Shown here: piece by piece, positions 52,321 to 59,033 of the stretch
Layout: every line of letters starts with the position of its first letter
How positions within the stretch are numbered: position 1 is the first letter of the stretch
NCBI GenBank assembly: GCA_946187555.1
Contig: CAMHQP010000005.1
Coordinates: forward strand, 1 to 59,033
Source of the DNA: an uncultured Bacteroidales bacterium
GTDB lineage: Bacteria > Bacteroidota > Bacteroidia > Bacteroidales > Paludibacteraceae
Reading direction: 5' to 3'
DNA: 59,033 nucleotides
Translations under genes and position numbers: made by a program
Notes under the pieces: generated by a model
Told to the model about the DNA's origin: nothing
What the model saw: the letters and a program-made list of their open reading frames with translations, nothing else
Database searches by the model: none

Positions 52321-53202
52321 ATGCATTTGCTCAGTATCTTTTTGATTATAGTCGTTAACTACAACGTCGAGAACCTCTTTCATCCTGCCCACGACAGCGT
52401 AGCGGGGGAACCGAAAGATGATATCGAGTGGACGGCAGATGGTGAGCGGCATTGGAGTTATACGCGCTATTATCGCAAAGAAGAAAATATCGCTCGTGTG
52501 CTGACGAACATCGGCGAGTGGGATGGGGTAGATGTGGTCGGATTACAAGAGGTGGAGAACGCATTGTGTGTCAAACGATTGTGCTATACGCTGAGGCGTA
52601 ATGAGTATGATTTCGTCCATTACGAGAGTCCGGACAAACGAGGTATCGATGTGGCGCTAATCTATAAAAAGAGTAGGGTAGATACCCTTTGTTCGAGGCC
52701 TATAAAGGTGGATTTGGGAGAACAGACCACGCGTGATATCCTATACGTCTGCGCACGAGTGGACAAACGGGATACCATCCATTTCTTTGTTTGCCATCTT
52801 CCCTCTCAACGCGGTGGAAAAGCAGAGAGCGAATGGAAACGGAAGGCCGCCAAAGAGGTGTTGCAACACGCTGTCGATTCAGTTCTCAACCTGCAAGCGG
52901 ACGCCAAGATTATCGTCATGGGTGATATGAACAGCGAGGATTTAGAGCTGAAGGGATTAAAGGATGAACGAATGCAGGGAGAGGGTACCCACAAGTACCA
53001 GGGAAGATGGACTTTTTTGGATCATTTCTATGTGTCACCTGCCATAGACAGTTTGTCGCAAGCACATGTCTATGACGCGGAGTGGATCATGGAACCGGAC
53101 GATAAATACTTGGGACTCAAACCCAAACGGACCTATAACGGATACCATTATCAGAATGGTTTTTCCGATCATTTACCCATCGTTTTAAACATCAACTTAT
53201 GA
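52321..53202 (+). CDS. endonuclease/exonuclease/phosphatase family hydrolase, secreted
   Basis: 293 aa. A short hydrophobic start (LLSIFLIIVVNYNVENLF) then the EEP fold: VVGLQEVENALCV (metal-binding Glu), FFVCHLPSQRGGK, IIVMGDMNSEDLEL, GFSDHLPIVLNI. Closest in pattern to the Bacteroidales EEP proteins of the YbhP type. Substrate unknown; the short signal suggests secretion. 1 nt after sufS, 4-nt overlap with prmA. Confidence 0.87.
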   Translation: MHLLSIFLIIVVNYNVENLFHPAHDSVAGEPKDDIEWTADGERHWSYTRYYRKEENIARVLTNIGEWDGVDVVGLQEVENALCVKRLCYTLRRNEYDFVHYESPDKRGIDVALIYKKSRVDTLCSRPIKVDLGEQTTRDILYVCARVDKRDTIHFFVCHLPSQRGGKAESEWKRKAAKEVLQHAVDSVLNLQADAKIIVMGDMNSEDLELKGLKDERMQGEGTHKYQGRWTFLDHFYVSPAIDSLSQAHVYDAEWIMEPDDKYLGLKPKRTYNGYHYQNGFSDHLPIVLNINL

Positions 53203-53966
53203 GATACCACGTAGCGCATATCAATCTGCATTTCGATGAACAATGGCAAGAGGATCTGTTTATTCAGTCCCTCTTTGATGCCGGTTTTGATACGTTTGAC
53301 GGCCAGGATGCTTATATCCCATCGGAAATATGGGAAACCAATCAAACCGCAATAGAAGCACTGTTTACCGGGGAAGAAAAGGCTAACTTAATTGGTATAG
53401 AAGCCTGCCCCGATGAGAACTGGAATGCCACGTGGGAAGCGGAGCATCCCGTTCAAGACCTGCCCTTAGGTATCCGTATCATCCCGCATTGTGCGTTCGG
53501 AGCGGGTTATCACGAGACCACGTCCATGATGATCGATGCCTTGATGGCGAACGAACTACACGGTAAGCGCGTTCTGGATCACGGAACCGGCACAGGTGTC
53601 TTGGCTATCTTTGCCAAACGTCTTGGCGCCGCAAGTGTGGTTGCCATGGATATCGACGATAAGAGTGTTACCAATGCCCAAGAGAATGCCGCGCTCAATA
53701 ATGAAAACATTGAAGTCGAGTTATGTAAACCCATATTAGATACCAACCGCACTTTCGATCTCATTCTCGCTAATATCCACCGAAACATTCTATTGGCCAA
53801 TATGCACGCATACGCCAACTGCCTTGCACCGGGCGGAGAACTATGGCTCAGCGGATTCTATGAATCCGATATTGCTACACTTACCCACGAAGCCGCTCTA
53901 TATGGTCTCCATCCCATAGAAACGCTTTCCAACGGCGATTGGAGATTAGTACGATTATTAAGATAA
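53199..53966 (+). CDS. prmA: ribosomal protein L11 methyltransferase
   Basis: 255 aa. Starts with a substrate-recognition domain (MRYHVAHINLHFDEQWQEDLFIQSLFDAGFDTFDGQ), then the SAM domain: AFGAGYHETTSMMIDAL, VLDHGTGTGVLAIFAKRLGAASVVAMDID, DLILANIHRNILL, LAPGGELWLSGF. Last gene of the run that started with apt, and followed by a hairpin. Confidence 0.93.
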   Translation: MRYHVAHINLHFDEQWQEDLFIQSLFDAGFDTFDGQDAYIPSEIWETNQTAIEALFTGEEKANLIGIEACPDENWNATWEAEHPVQDLPLGIRIIPHCAFGAGYHETTSMMIDALMANELHGKRVLDHGTGTGVLAIFAKRLGAASVVAMDIDDKSVTNAQENAALNNENIEVELCKPILDTNRTFDLILANIHRNILLANMHAYANCLAPGGELWLSGFYESDIATLTHEAALYGLHPIETLSNGDWRLVRLLR

Positions 53967-54007
53967 ATACTACTATACGTCATATTTAACGACATATTTT
54001 AGTATTT
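53965..54007 (+). terminator. possible terminator after prmA
   Basis: AAATACTA (53965-53972) pairs with TAGTATTT (54000-54007), with an inner CGT/ACG and a long AT loop, followed by TATTTAC. Weak evidence. Confidence 0.4.
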
Positions 54008-54030
54008 TATTTACGATTTCTATTAAGGAT

Positions 54031-54061
54031 TTGTTCAATTCATCTAAAAGCAGTACTTTTG
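54031..54061 (+). promoter_or_regulatory. promoter of glycosyltransferase gene
   Basis: TTGTTCAAT (54031), 20-nt spacer, TACTTTTG (54054-54061). Leader about 25 nt. This one lacks the CATAT extension. Confidence 0.7.
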
Positions 54062-54092
54062 CAGTCGGTTTAACAAAAAAGATTGTAAAAGT

Positions 54093-55340
54093 ATGCGAAT
54101 TTTATTTGTAGTGAACAGTTATTTCAGCCAGGGAAACGGACTGGATGAATCAGCAAGAAGAACGGTGGAAGCGCTGCGTGCAGCGGGTCAGGAAGTACGC
54201 GTCTTATCAGGAAAGAATTTTGAAGATCCCGATGGTCCCCAACCGGAATATGCGATGGAGAAATTCCATTTCCCGCTCATGCAACCGATGTTGGATTCGT
54301 TCGGTTACGCCTATGCCGATTGGCATGGTCCTATCATAGAAGAAGCCATCCGATGGGCGGATGTGGTTCATCTGGAAGAGACTTTCTTCTTGCATCACGC
54401 AGCGATGAATATAGCTCGTAAACTCGGCAAACCCGTCACAGGCACGTATCACGTACACCCGGAGAATATCGTTTATAACTGTTTGGGTTTCCCCGGCGGT
54501 AATCTGATCTGCCAGATTCTCTATCGCTATTGGTGTCGCGTTTTTTATGATAACTATGCTTACCTCCAATGCCCGACGGACAATGTGCGTGAACGTCTTG
54601 AACGCCATCATGTAAAGGCCAAATGCTTCACGCTCTCTAATGGTGTCATCCCCGACCGGTGTATACGTCCTATTACACCACCTGCAGATTATTTGGATGA
54701 AAACCGTCCGTTGGATCTCATCTATATCGGTCGTACGGCCATAGAGAAAGATCAACCGACGCTCTTCAAAGCCATTCGCATGTCTAAATATGCCAAGCGT
54801 ATCCGTCTCCATATAGCCGGTCGCGGACCTAAACTGGAGGCGTATACCAAGATGGCTAACCAACTCTACGAAGATGGTGTTGTCGCTTATCAACCTATGG
54901 TTGGTTTCTATAACCGCGAGCAACTGCGTCAGTTGGCTGCTAAAGCAGACTTGGCGGTGCACTGTGCGTTCGTCGAAGTGGAAGGAATGAGTATCACCGA
55001 AGCCCTGCAGCAAGCCGTTGTACCGGTTATCGCCACCGCGCGCTATTCCGGAACAGCTACCTATGCTTTGGATGAACGGAGCACGTATCCCGCCGGTGAC
55101 GCCAAAGCACTGGCCAAGCAAATCGATTATTGGTTCGATCATCCGCAAGAGCGTTGGGAGATGGGCTTCCAATACGCCGAATCGATGAAGCAATATGAGA
55201 TTGCTAATTGCGCAAAGGCGCTCATCCGTATGTTCCAACAAGCCATTAAAGAAAAGAAGAATGAAACGTATCCTCTTCATACTCCTAAGTATACTGCCAT
55301 TAACAGCAAGGCCGTCCGAACCTACAAACACTCCGCCTGA
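54093..55340 (+). CDS. family 4-type glycosyltransferase
   Basis: 415 aa GT-B enzyme. N-terminal acceptor domain starts MRILFVVNSYFSQGNGLDESARRTVEAL; HLEETFFLHHAAMNIARKLGKPVTGTYHVHPENI; C-terminal donor domain has YIGRTAIEKDQPTLFKAIRM, HIAGRGPKLEAYTKMA and the EX7E-like FVEVEGMSITEALQQAV with PVIATARYSGTATYAL. Sugars and acceptor unknown; glycolipid or surface glycan is likely. Its last 80 nt overlap the esterase gene, so the final tail ([15 protein letters not shown]...) may not be conserved. Confidence 0.9.
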   Translation: MRILFVVNSYFSQGNGLDESARRTVEALRAAGQEVRVLSGKNFEDPDGPQPEYAMEKFHFPLMQPMLDSFGYAYADWHGPIIEEAIRWADVVHLEETFFLHHAAMNIARKLGKPVTGTYHVHPENIVYNCLGFPGGNLICQILYRYWCRVFYDNYAYLQCPTDNVRERLERHHVKAKCFTLSNGVIPDRCIRPITPPADYLDENRPLDLIYIGRTAIEKDQPTLFKAIRMSKYAKRIRLHIAGRGPKLEAYTKMANQLYEDGVVAYQPMVGFYNREQLRQLAAKADLAVHCAFVEVEGMSITEALQQAVVPVIATARYSGTATYALDERSTYPAGDAKALAKQIDYWFDHPQERWEMGFQYAESMKQYEIANCAKALIRMFQQAIKEKKNETYPLHTPKYTAINSKAVRTYKHSA

Positions 55341-56088
55341 TATCATTCATACAACGTGGTTCAGCCACTACGAACAAACAGAGCGACGCGTGGATATCTA
55401 TGTGCCGGAAGCCGATCAACCTCTTCCGGTGCTCTATTTGTTACATGGCATCAACGGTTATGAAGGAGATTGGCAAAAGAAGGGTGGGGCAGTAGATACC
55501 TTGATTCAGATGATGCAAGACGGTCGCTGCCAACCCATGATCCTCGTTATGCCGGATTGTAATAAATGGATTGTAAAGAAACGCCCTCTTACGCATGGTA
55601 ACCGCTGGAAATGTATAATACGTTATCTTGAACTGAGTAACGAACATAAACTCGAATATGCCATCAGCGATTTGATGACCATGATCGATACCACCTATTC
55701 TACTACCGACCAATGTGCGGTGGCAGGATTGTCAGACGGCGCACGGATAGCAGCTAATATAGCCAATACACGCCCGGAGAAAATTCATACAGTCGGACTC
55801 TTCTCTCCTGTGCTTCATAAAAAACAACTGCCCGGCCAAACCGCGCAGTCGTATGGTGTTTCCTATTATATTTACGTAGGGAAAAATGACATATTCAAAG
55901 CGAACGGAAAACGTTTTCACAAGCGCCTTATAAAAGCCGATTATCCGCATCAGTTTATCGAGATACAAGGTAGTCACGATTGGCCTGTATGGCGCAAGTG
56001 CTTATCGGATTTTTTGGAAAAAATCTCATGTACTCTTGTGTATGTGAGATTTTTTTTGTACTTTTGCAGCCGTAATAGGTATATATAA
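55261..56088 (+). CDS. esterase (alpha/beta hydrolase, esterase D/feruloyl-type)
   Basis: 275 aa. N-terminal signal-like stretch ([18 protein letters not shown]). [27 protein letters not shown] (oxyanion), GLSDGARIA with the GxSxG nucleophile serine, [18 protein letters not shown] with the His and Asp region. The ATG at 55261 overlaps the glycosyltransferase by 80 nt. The last 24 residues ([18 protein letters not shown] and before) run through a terminator hairpin and the next gene's promoter, so the genuine protein may end near KISC in homologues. Confidence 0.85.
   Translation: MKRILFILLSILPLTARPSEPTNTPPDIIHTTWFSHYEQTERRVDIYVPEADQPLPVLYLLHGINGYEGDWQKKGGAVDTLIQMMQDGRCQPMILVMPDCNKWIVKKRPLTHGNRWKCIIRYLELSNEHKLEYAISDLMTMIDTTYSTTDQCAVAGLSDGARIAANIANTRPEKIHTVGLFSPVLHKKQLPGQTAQSYGVSYYIYVGKNDIFKANGKRFHKRLIKADYPHQFIEIQGSHDWPVWRKCLSDFLEKISCTLVYVRFFLYFCSRNRYI
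56018..56055 (+). terminator. terminator inside esterase 3' end
   Basis: Stem AAAAAATCTCA (56018-56028) / TGAGATTTTTT (56045-56055) with inner partial pairing, followed by T/G and overlapping the promoter of the next gene. Confidence 0.7.
56036..56066 (+). promoter_or_regulatory. promoter of FAD oxidoreductase gene
   Basis: TTGTGTATG (56036), 20-nt spacer, TACTTTTG (56059-56066). The -33 element lies in the loop of the upstream terminator. Confidence 0.75.
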
Positions 56089-56092
56089 TGCT

Positions 56093-57673
56093 ATGAAAAA
56101 AAGCTCTACACAGAAAATTGCCATCATTGCAGGTGCAGGTCCTGCCGGTTTGACTGCGGCTTATGAATTGTTAAAGCAGACGGATATCAAGCCTATCGTT
56201 TGTGAGAAAACAGACGCTATCGGCGGTATTTCACAGACTGTACAACATCATGGCAATCGAATGGATATCGGTGGTCACCGCTTTTTCTCCAAGAGCGATA
56301 AAGTGATGAATTGGTGGCAAGAAGTGATGCCCTTACAAGCTAAGCCGTCAAAAGACGATATCTTACTGAACGAGACGGAGAAAGAGTTCGCCAAAACCGG
56401 TCCGGATCCGGAGAAAGAAGACCGAACAATGCTGTTGCGCCGCCGCGTGAGCCGTATCTTTTTCTTACGGAAATTCTTTGATTACCCAATCTCCATGAAG
56501 AAAGAGACCTTCCTGAATATGGGATTGGTTCGGATGATGAGAGCGGGTTTCGGATACCTATGGGCTTGCGTGCATAAATTACCGGAGACCTCGCTGGAAA
56601 ATTTCTATATCAACCGTTTTGGCCGACCACTCTACGAGATGTTCTTTGAGGACTACACAGCAAAAGTGTGGGGTGTTCATCCTTCCAAACTCGGAGCAGA
56701 CTGGGGTAGTCAGCGCGTGAAAGGACTGTCGGTGATTGCAGTGCTCAAGGATATGTGGCGCAAGAATTTCGGCAAGAAAGATAATGCGGAAGTAGAGACG
56801 TCTTTGATTGAGCAGTTCATCTATCCCAAATATGGTCCGGGACAGTTATGGGAAATCGTAGCCAAAGATATCGAGCAGATGGGAGGCGAGATACGAATGC
56901 AATCAGCTGTGACGGGGATAATGGTGAATGGTGAAGGGTTAATGGTGAATGGTGTGGAGTTGACACATGCGGATGGAACGAAGGAGCAAGTGGCATGCGA
57001 CTATTTCTTGAGCACTATGCCTATAAAAGATCTGATTCCGGCTCTGCAGGGTGTAGAAGTGTCACAAGAGGTGAAGCAAATAGCAGCCGAGTTGCCATAT
57101 CGGGATTTCATCACAGTCGGATTGCTGGTGAATAAGATGAAAATAAAGAACGAGACCAAACTGAAAACCTATGCCGAGCGTGTACCGGATACATGGATCT
57201 ATATCCAGGAGCGGGATGTGAAGATAGGTCGCTTGCAAGTGTTCAACAACTGGTCACCATACCTCGTGAAGGATTATGAACACACAATGTGGATTGGTCT
57301 TGAATATTTCTGCACGGAAGGTGATGAACTGTGGAATATGCCGTCGGATGACTTTATTAAGATGGCTAAGGGCGAGTTGGCAAAGATAGATATTATTGAC
57401 GAGAAAGATGTATTAGACGCTTGTCATGTGAAGATTCAAAAGGCCTATCCGGCTTATTACGGCAGTTATTATCAGTTGGATACAGTGCGGCAGTTCTTGG
57501 ATACTATTCCTAACCTGTATTGCTTGGGTCGTAACGGTCAACACCGTTATAATAATATGGATCACTCGATGATGACGGCATTTGAGACAGTAGAATCTAT
57601 TAAGATTGGAAATACAGATAAACGCTTTATTTGGAACGTTAACACGGAGACTGAATATCATGAAAGCAAATAA
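56093..57673 (+). CDS. FAD-dependent amine-oxidase-type oxidoreductase
   Basis: 526 aa. Rossmann FAD site [48 protein letters not shown]; a C-terminal FAD signature ([28 protein letters not shown]). Related to UDP-galactopyranose mutase and protoporphyrinogen-oxidase-like enzymes found in glycan loci; I cannot set the substrate. Residues about 277-288 ([11 protein letters not shown]) are encoded by a heptad array. The next gene starts inside its end (14-nt overlap). Confidence 0.88.
   Translation: MKKSSTQKIAIIAGAGPAGLTAAYELLKQTDIKPIVCEKTDAIGGISQTVQHHGNRMDIGGHRFFSKSDKVMNWWQEVMPLQAKPSKDDILLNETEKEFAKTGPDPEKEDRTMLLRRRVSRIFFLRKFFDYPISMKKETFLNMGLVRMMRAGFGYLWACVHKLPETSLENFYINRFGRPLYEMFFEDYTAKVWGVHPSKLGADWGSQRVKGLSVIAVLKDMWRKNFGKKDNAEVETSLIEQFIYPKYGPGQLWEIVAKDIEQMGGEIRMQSAVTGIMVNGEGLMVNGVELTHADGTKEQVACDYFLSTMPIKDLIPALQGVEVSQEVKQIAAELPYRDFITVGLLVNKMKIKNETKLKTYAERVPDTWIYIQERDVKIGRLQVFNNWSPYLVKDYEHTMWIGLEYFCTEGDELWNMPSDDFIKMAKGELAKIDIIDEKDVLDACHVKIQKAYPAYYGSYYQLDTVRQFLDTIPNLYCLGRNGQHRYNNMDHSMMTAFETVESIKIGNTDKRFIWNVNTETEYHESK
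56921..56955. repeat. heptad repeat inside FAD oxidoreductase gene
   Basis: Five 7-mers (ATGGTGA, ATGGTGA, AGGGTTA, ATGGTGA, ATGGTGT), in frame. They encode [11 protein letters not shown], a self-repeating insertion. Confidence 0.85.
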
Positions 57674-58940
57674 ACTGATTATTGCTGTATGCTGTGGTGT
57701 ATTGGCAATCATATGGGGTATCATAGCCTCTAAGACCTTCAATCCAAAACCGGATCTGAACGGAGATAATTTCTGTTATTATATCTATGCCTCTTCATTG
57801 GCTACGGGGCACGGATACAGTGATTTGTCTTCTCCGGAAATCAAACCAACCACTAATTTTCCGCCGGGATATCCCTTACTAATGACGCCTTTGCGCATGG
57901 TAACAGAGAGTATAGTAGCGCAGAAATGGCTCAATGAGATTTTTGTCTTAGCCGGTATCTTATTGATTTTCTTTACCTTACTGAAATTAGGTTTACGATG
58001 GGATATCAGTCTGGTAGCTGCAGCAGCCGGTTTGTTTAGTCCGCGATTGTGGCATTTCTCCACGATGATGATGAGCGAAGCATCCTTCTTCTTTACTTCC
58101 GCCTTTGTCTTCTTTGCTTTAGCCATGTATCTGTATGAAAACAAAGAGCATGCACAATGGTGGGAAGATATAAAGAGTTATTGGTTATGGGCAATGATCC
58201 TCGTGCTTGTTTGGAACTATCATATCCGTACACAAGGTCTGGCTCTGGTAGCCGGAGTAGGGTTTCTACTGTTAGTGAAACGCCGTTGGGTAGGCTTAGG
58301 AACGACTATTGTAGGATTTATCCTCGGTTGTTTACCTTATATGCTCCGTAATAAACTCTTAGGCTTGAACGGTAATCGCTATATTGATTCGATTATGCTG
58401 AGTAATCCTTGGCAACCGGACGCAGGTACTTTGAGCCTGACAGAAGTAATTGAGCGATTCTTCCAAACACTGAAGATGTTGATTTTCAATGCTATTCCCA
58501 ATACCATCTTCCCTTATCTGGATGTGAATTGTGATCAACCCGAATATAGTTTCTGGATTTATCTTATCGGTGCTTTGATATTAACTCTTATTATAATCGG
58601 TTACTGGTCGATGGGAGATTTACGATGGGGATTAATAGCTTATTTGGCAGCTACATTAGGCCTTATTTCTATTTTCTCCACACCAAGTGGAAACCGCTAC
58701 ATCACCACTATTCTTCCTTTGTTAGCTGCAGGTCTTTTCTGTGGTCTATGGCAAATAGCACAATGGATAACCATCAAACATCAGAAATGGTTGTTTACGG
58801 GCTGTGCACTGATCCTATGTCTGCTTTTTATTCCTGCCAAAACCGGAATTGCCGATGAGATAAAACAGTCTAAACAGAAATATCCTATTCAATATGCGCA
58901 GTTCTTCCAAATGGGTAAACAAATGAAAAAAAAAATTTAA
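57660..58940 (+). CDS. GT-C/PMT-like integral membrane protein
   Basis: 426 aa with about ten membrane segments. It starts [21 protein letters not shown]. The first external loop has [24 protein letters not shown] with the acidic residues expected in lipid-linked glycosyltransferases of the GT39/83 type. Large external loop before TM 7-8. Probably transfers a sugar from a polyprenyl carrier; the acceptor is unknown. The ATG at 57660 overlaps the FAD gene by 14 nt. It ends with KQMKKKI just at the A10 tract. Confidence 0.8.
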   Translation: MKANKLIIAVCCGVLAIIWGIIASKTFNPKPDLNGDNFCYYIYASSLATGHGYSDLSSPEIKPTTNFPPGYPLLMTPLRMVTESIVAQKWLNEIFVLAGILLIFFTLLKLGLRWDISLVAAAAGLFSPRLWHFSTMMMSEASFFFTSAFVFFALAMYLYENKEHAQWWEDIKSYWLWAMILVLVWNYHIRTQGLALVAGVGFLLLVKRRWVGLGTTIVGFILGCLPYMLRNKLLGLNGNRYIDSIMLSNPWQPDAGTLSLTEVIERFFQTLKMLIFNAIPNTIFPYLDVNCDQPEYSFWIYLIGALILTLIIIGYWSMGDLRWGLIAYLAATLGLISIFSTPSGNRYITTILPLLAAGLFCGLWQIAQWITIKHQKWLFTGCALILCLLFIPAKTGIADEIKQSKQKYPIQYAQFFQMGKQMKKKI

Positions 58941-59033
58941 CTGAAGTAGGTATACTCAGTTTAGAAATAAATTTCGGTGGTTTAGAAGATAGTGCTTTAA
59001 CAATAAAAAATTTATTTAAAGAAGAATTTAAAC
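58923..59033 (+). CDS. partial gene beyond the window, frame offset by an A10 tract
   Basis: ATG at 58923 is followed by ten A. In that frame it stops at once (KKKI). One more or two fewer A would give [20 protein letters not shown], then LEDSALTIKNLFKEEF, open to the end of the window. No other ATG exists in that open frame within the window. Either the gene uses a non-ATG start in the A tract region, or transcription/translation slippage or phase variation is involved, or the assembly dropped an A. Product unknown. Confidence 0.35.

Noticed and set aside
1..59033. CRISPR array or insertion sequences
   Set aside because: The repeats seen are heptads without fixed spacers or long isolated direct repeats; no transposase or Cas gene is present.

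Overview
The window is about 59 kb of a Bacteroidota chromosome, most likely order Bacteroidales. The evidence is the many promoters of the Bacteroidota form TTG-(19-20 nt)-TAnnTTTG, the type IX secretion (T9SS) regulator PorX, the gliding-type lipoproteins GldB and GldH, a DUF5606 protein, PSP1 and C4 zinc-ribbon proteins in their usual Bacteroidetes company, and a giant secreted protein with a T9SS-like C-terminal domain. No species can be named from sequence alone.

Layout. 1-3284: end of a surface-polysaccharide locus (sugar-phosphate transferase), then xseB and a ClC channel facing each other. 3316-5401 (minus): adk-obgE, and HU. 5606-17827: housekeeping genes on both strands (rhomboid; PASTA-rluD-porX-nuclease operon; a small Cys-rich lipoprotein; gpmI-smpB-CNNM; CPBP protease; zinc ribbon-Nif3-DUF5606; DMT transporter). 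17887-30660: an accessory island with a beheaded ATPase gene, a BRO/DinD-like protein, an orphan HigA antitoxin, a 48-aa peptide, a 2,633-aa T9SS cargo/adhesin, a RhuM-like gene bracketed by a 76-bp direct repeat, a frameshifted small gene, a candidate non-coding RNA and an antitoxin-like 45-aa ORF. 30728-36384 (minus): PfkB kinase-plsC-HIT-holB-PSP1-gldH-trmB. 36515-36588: tRNA-Asn. 36782-53966 (plus): cell-shape operon mreBCD-mrdA-rodA-yraN-mnmG, a near-consensus parS site, then apt-uvrC-tsaE-DUF3316-S41-lolD-gldB-sufS-nuclease-prmA. 54093 to the end: glycosyltransferase-esterase, then an FAD oxidoreductase, a GT-C-type membrane protein and a partial gene.

Functional threads. PorX is the known T9SS response regulator and the giant protein is a likely T9SS client. 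GldB and GldH are envelope lipoproteins of the same biology, and LolD serves lipoprotein sorting. The mre/mrdA/rodA operon runs cell elongation. The parS site next to mnmG suggests the window lies near the replication origin.

Most unusual signals: (1) a family of degenerate heptanucleotide tandem repeats at 14 places, at gene junctions or in frame inside conserved proteins, where they supply start codons, stop codons and even a signal-peptide core; (2) a long conserved -33 promoter element, TTGCATAT-like and near-palindromic, which two divergent promoter pairs share; (3) the RhuM cassette bracketed by a duplicated gene start; (4) a 50-bp terminator module present twice; (5) a candidate structured RNA at 30050-30298; (6) an A10 tract directly after an ATG at the window end that puts a downstream reading frame out of phase.
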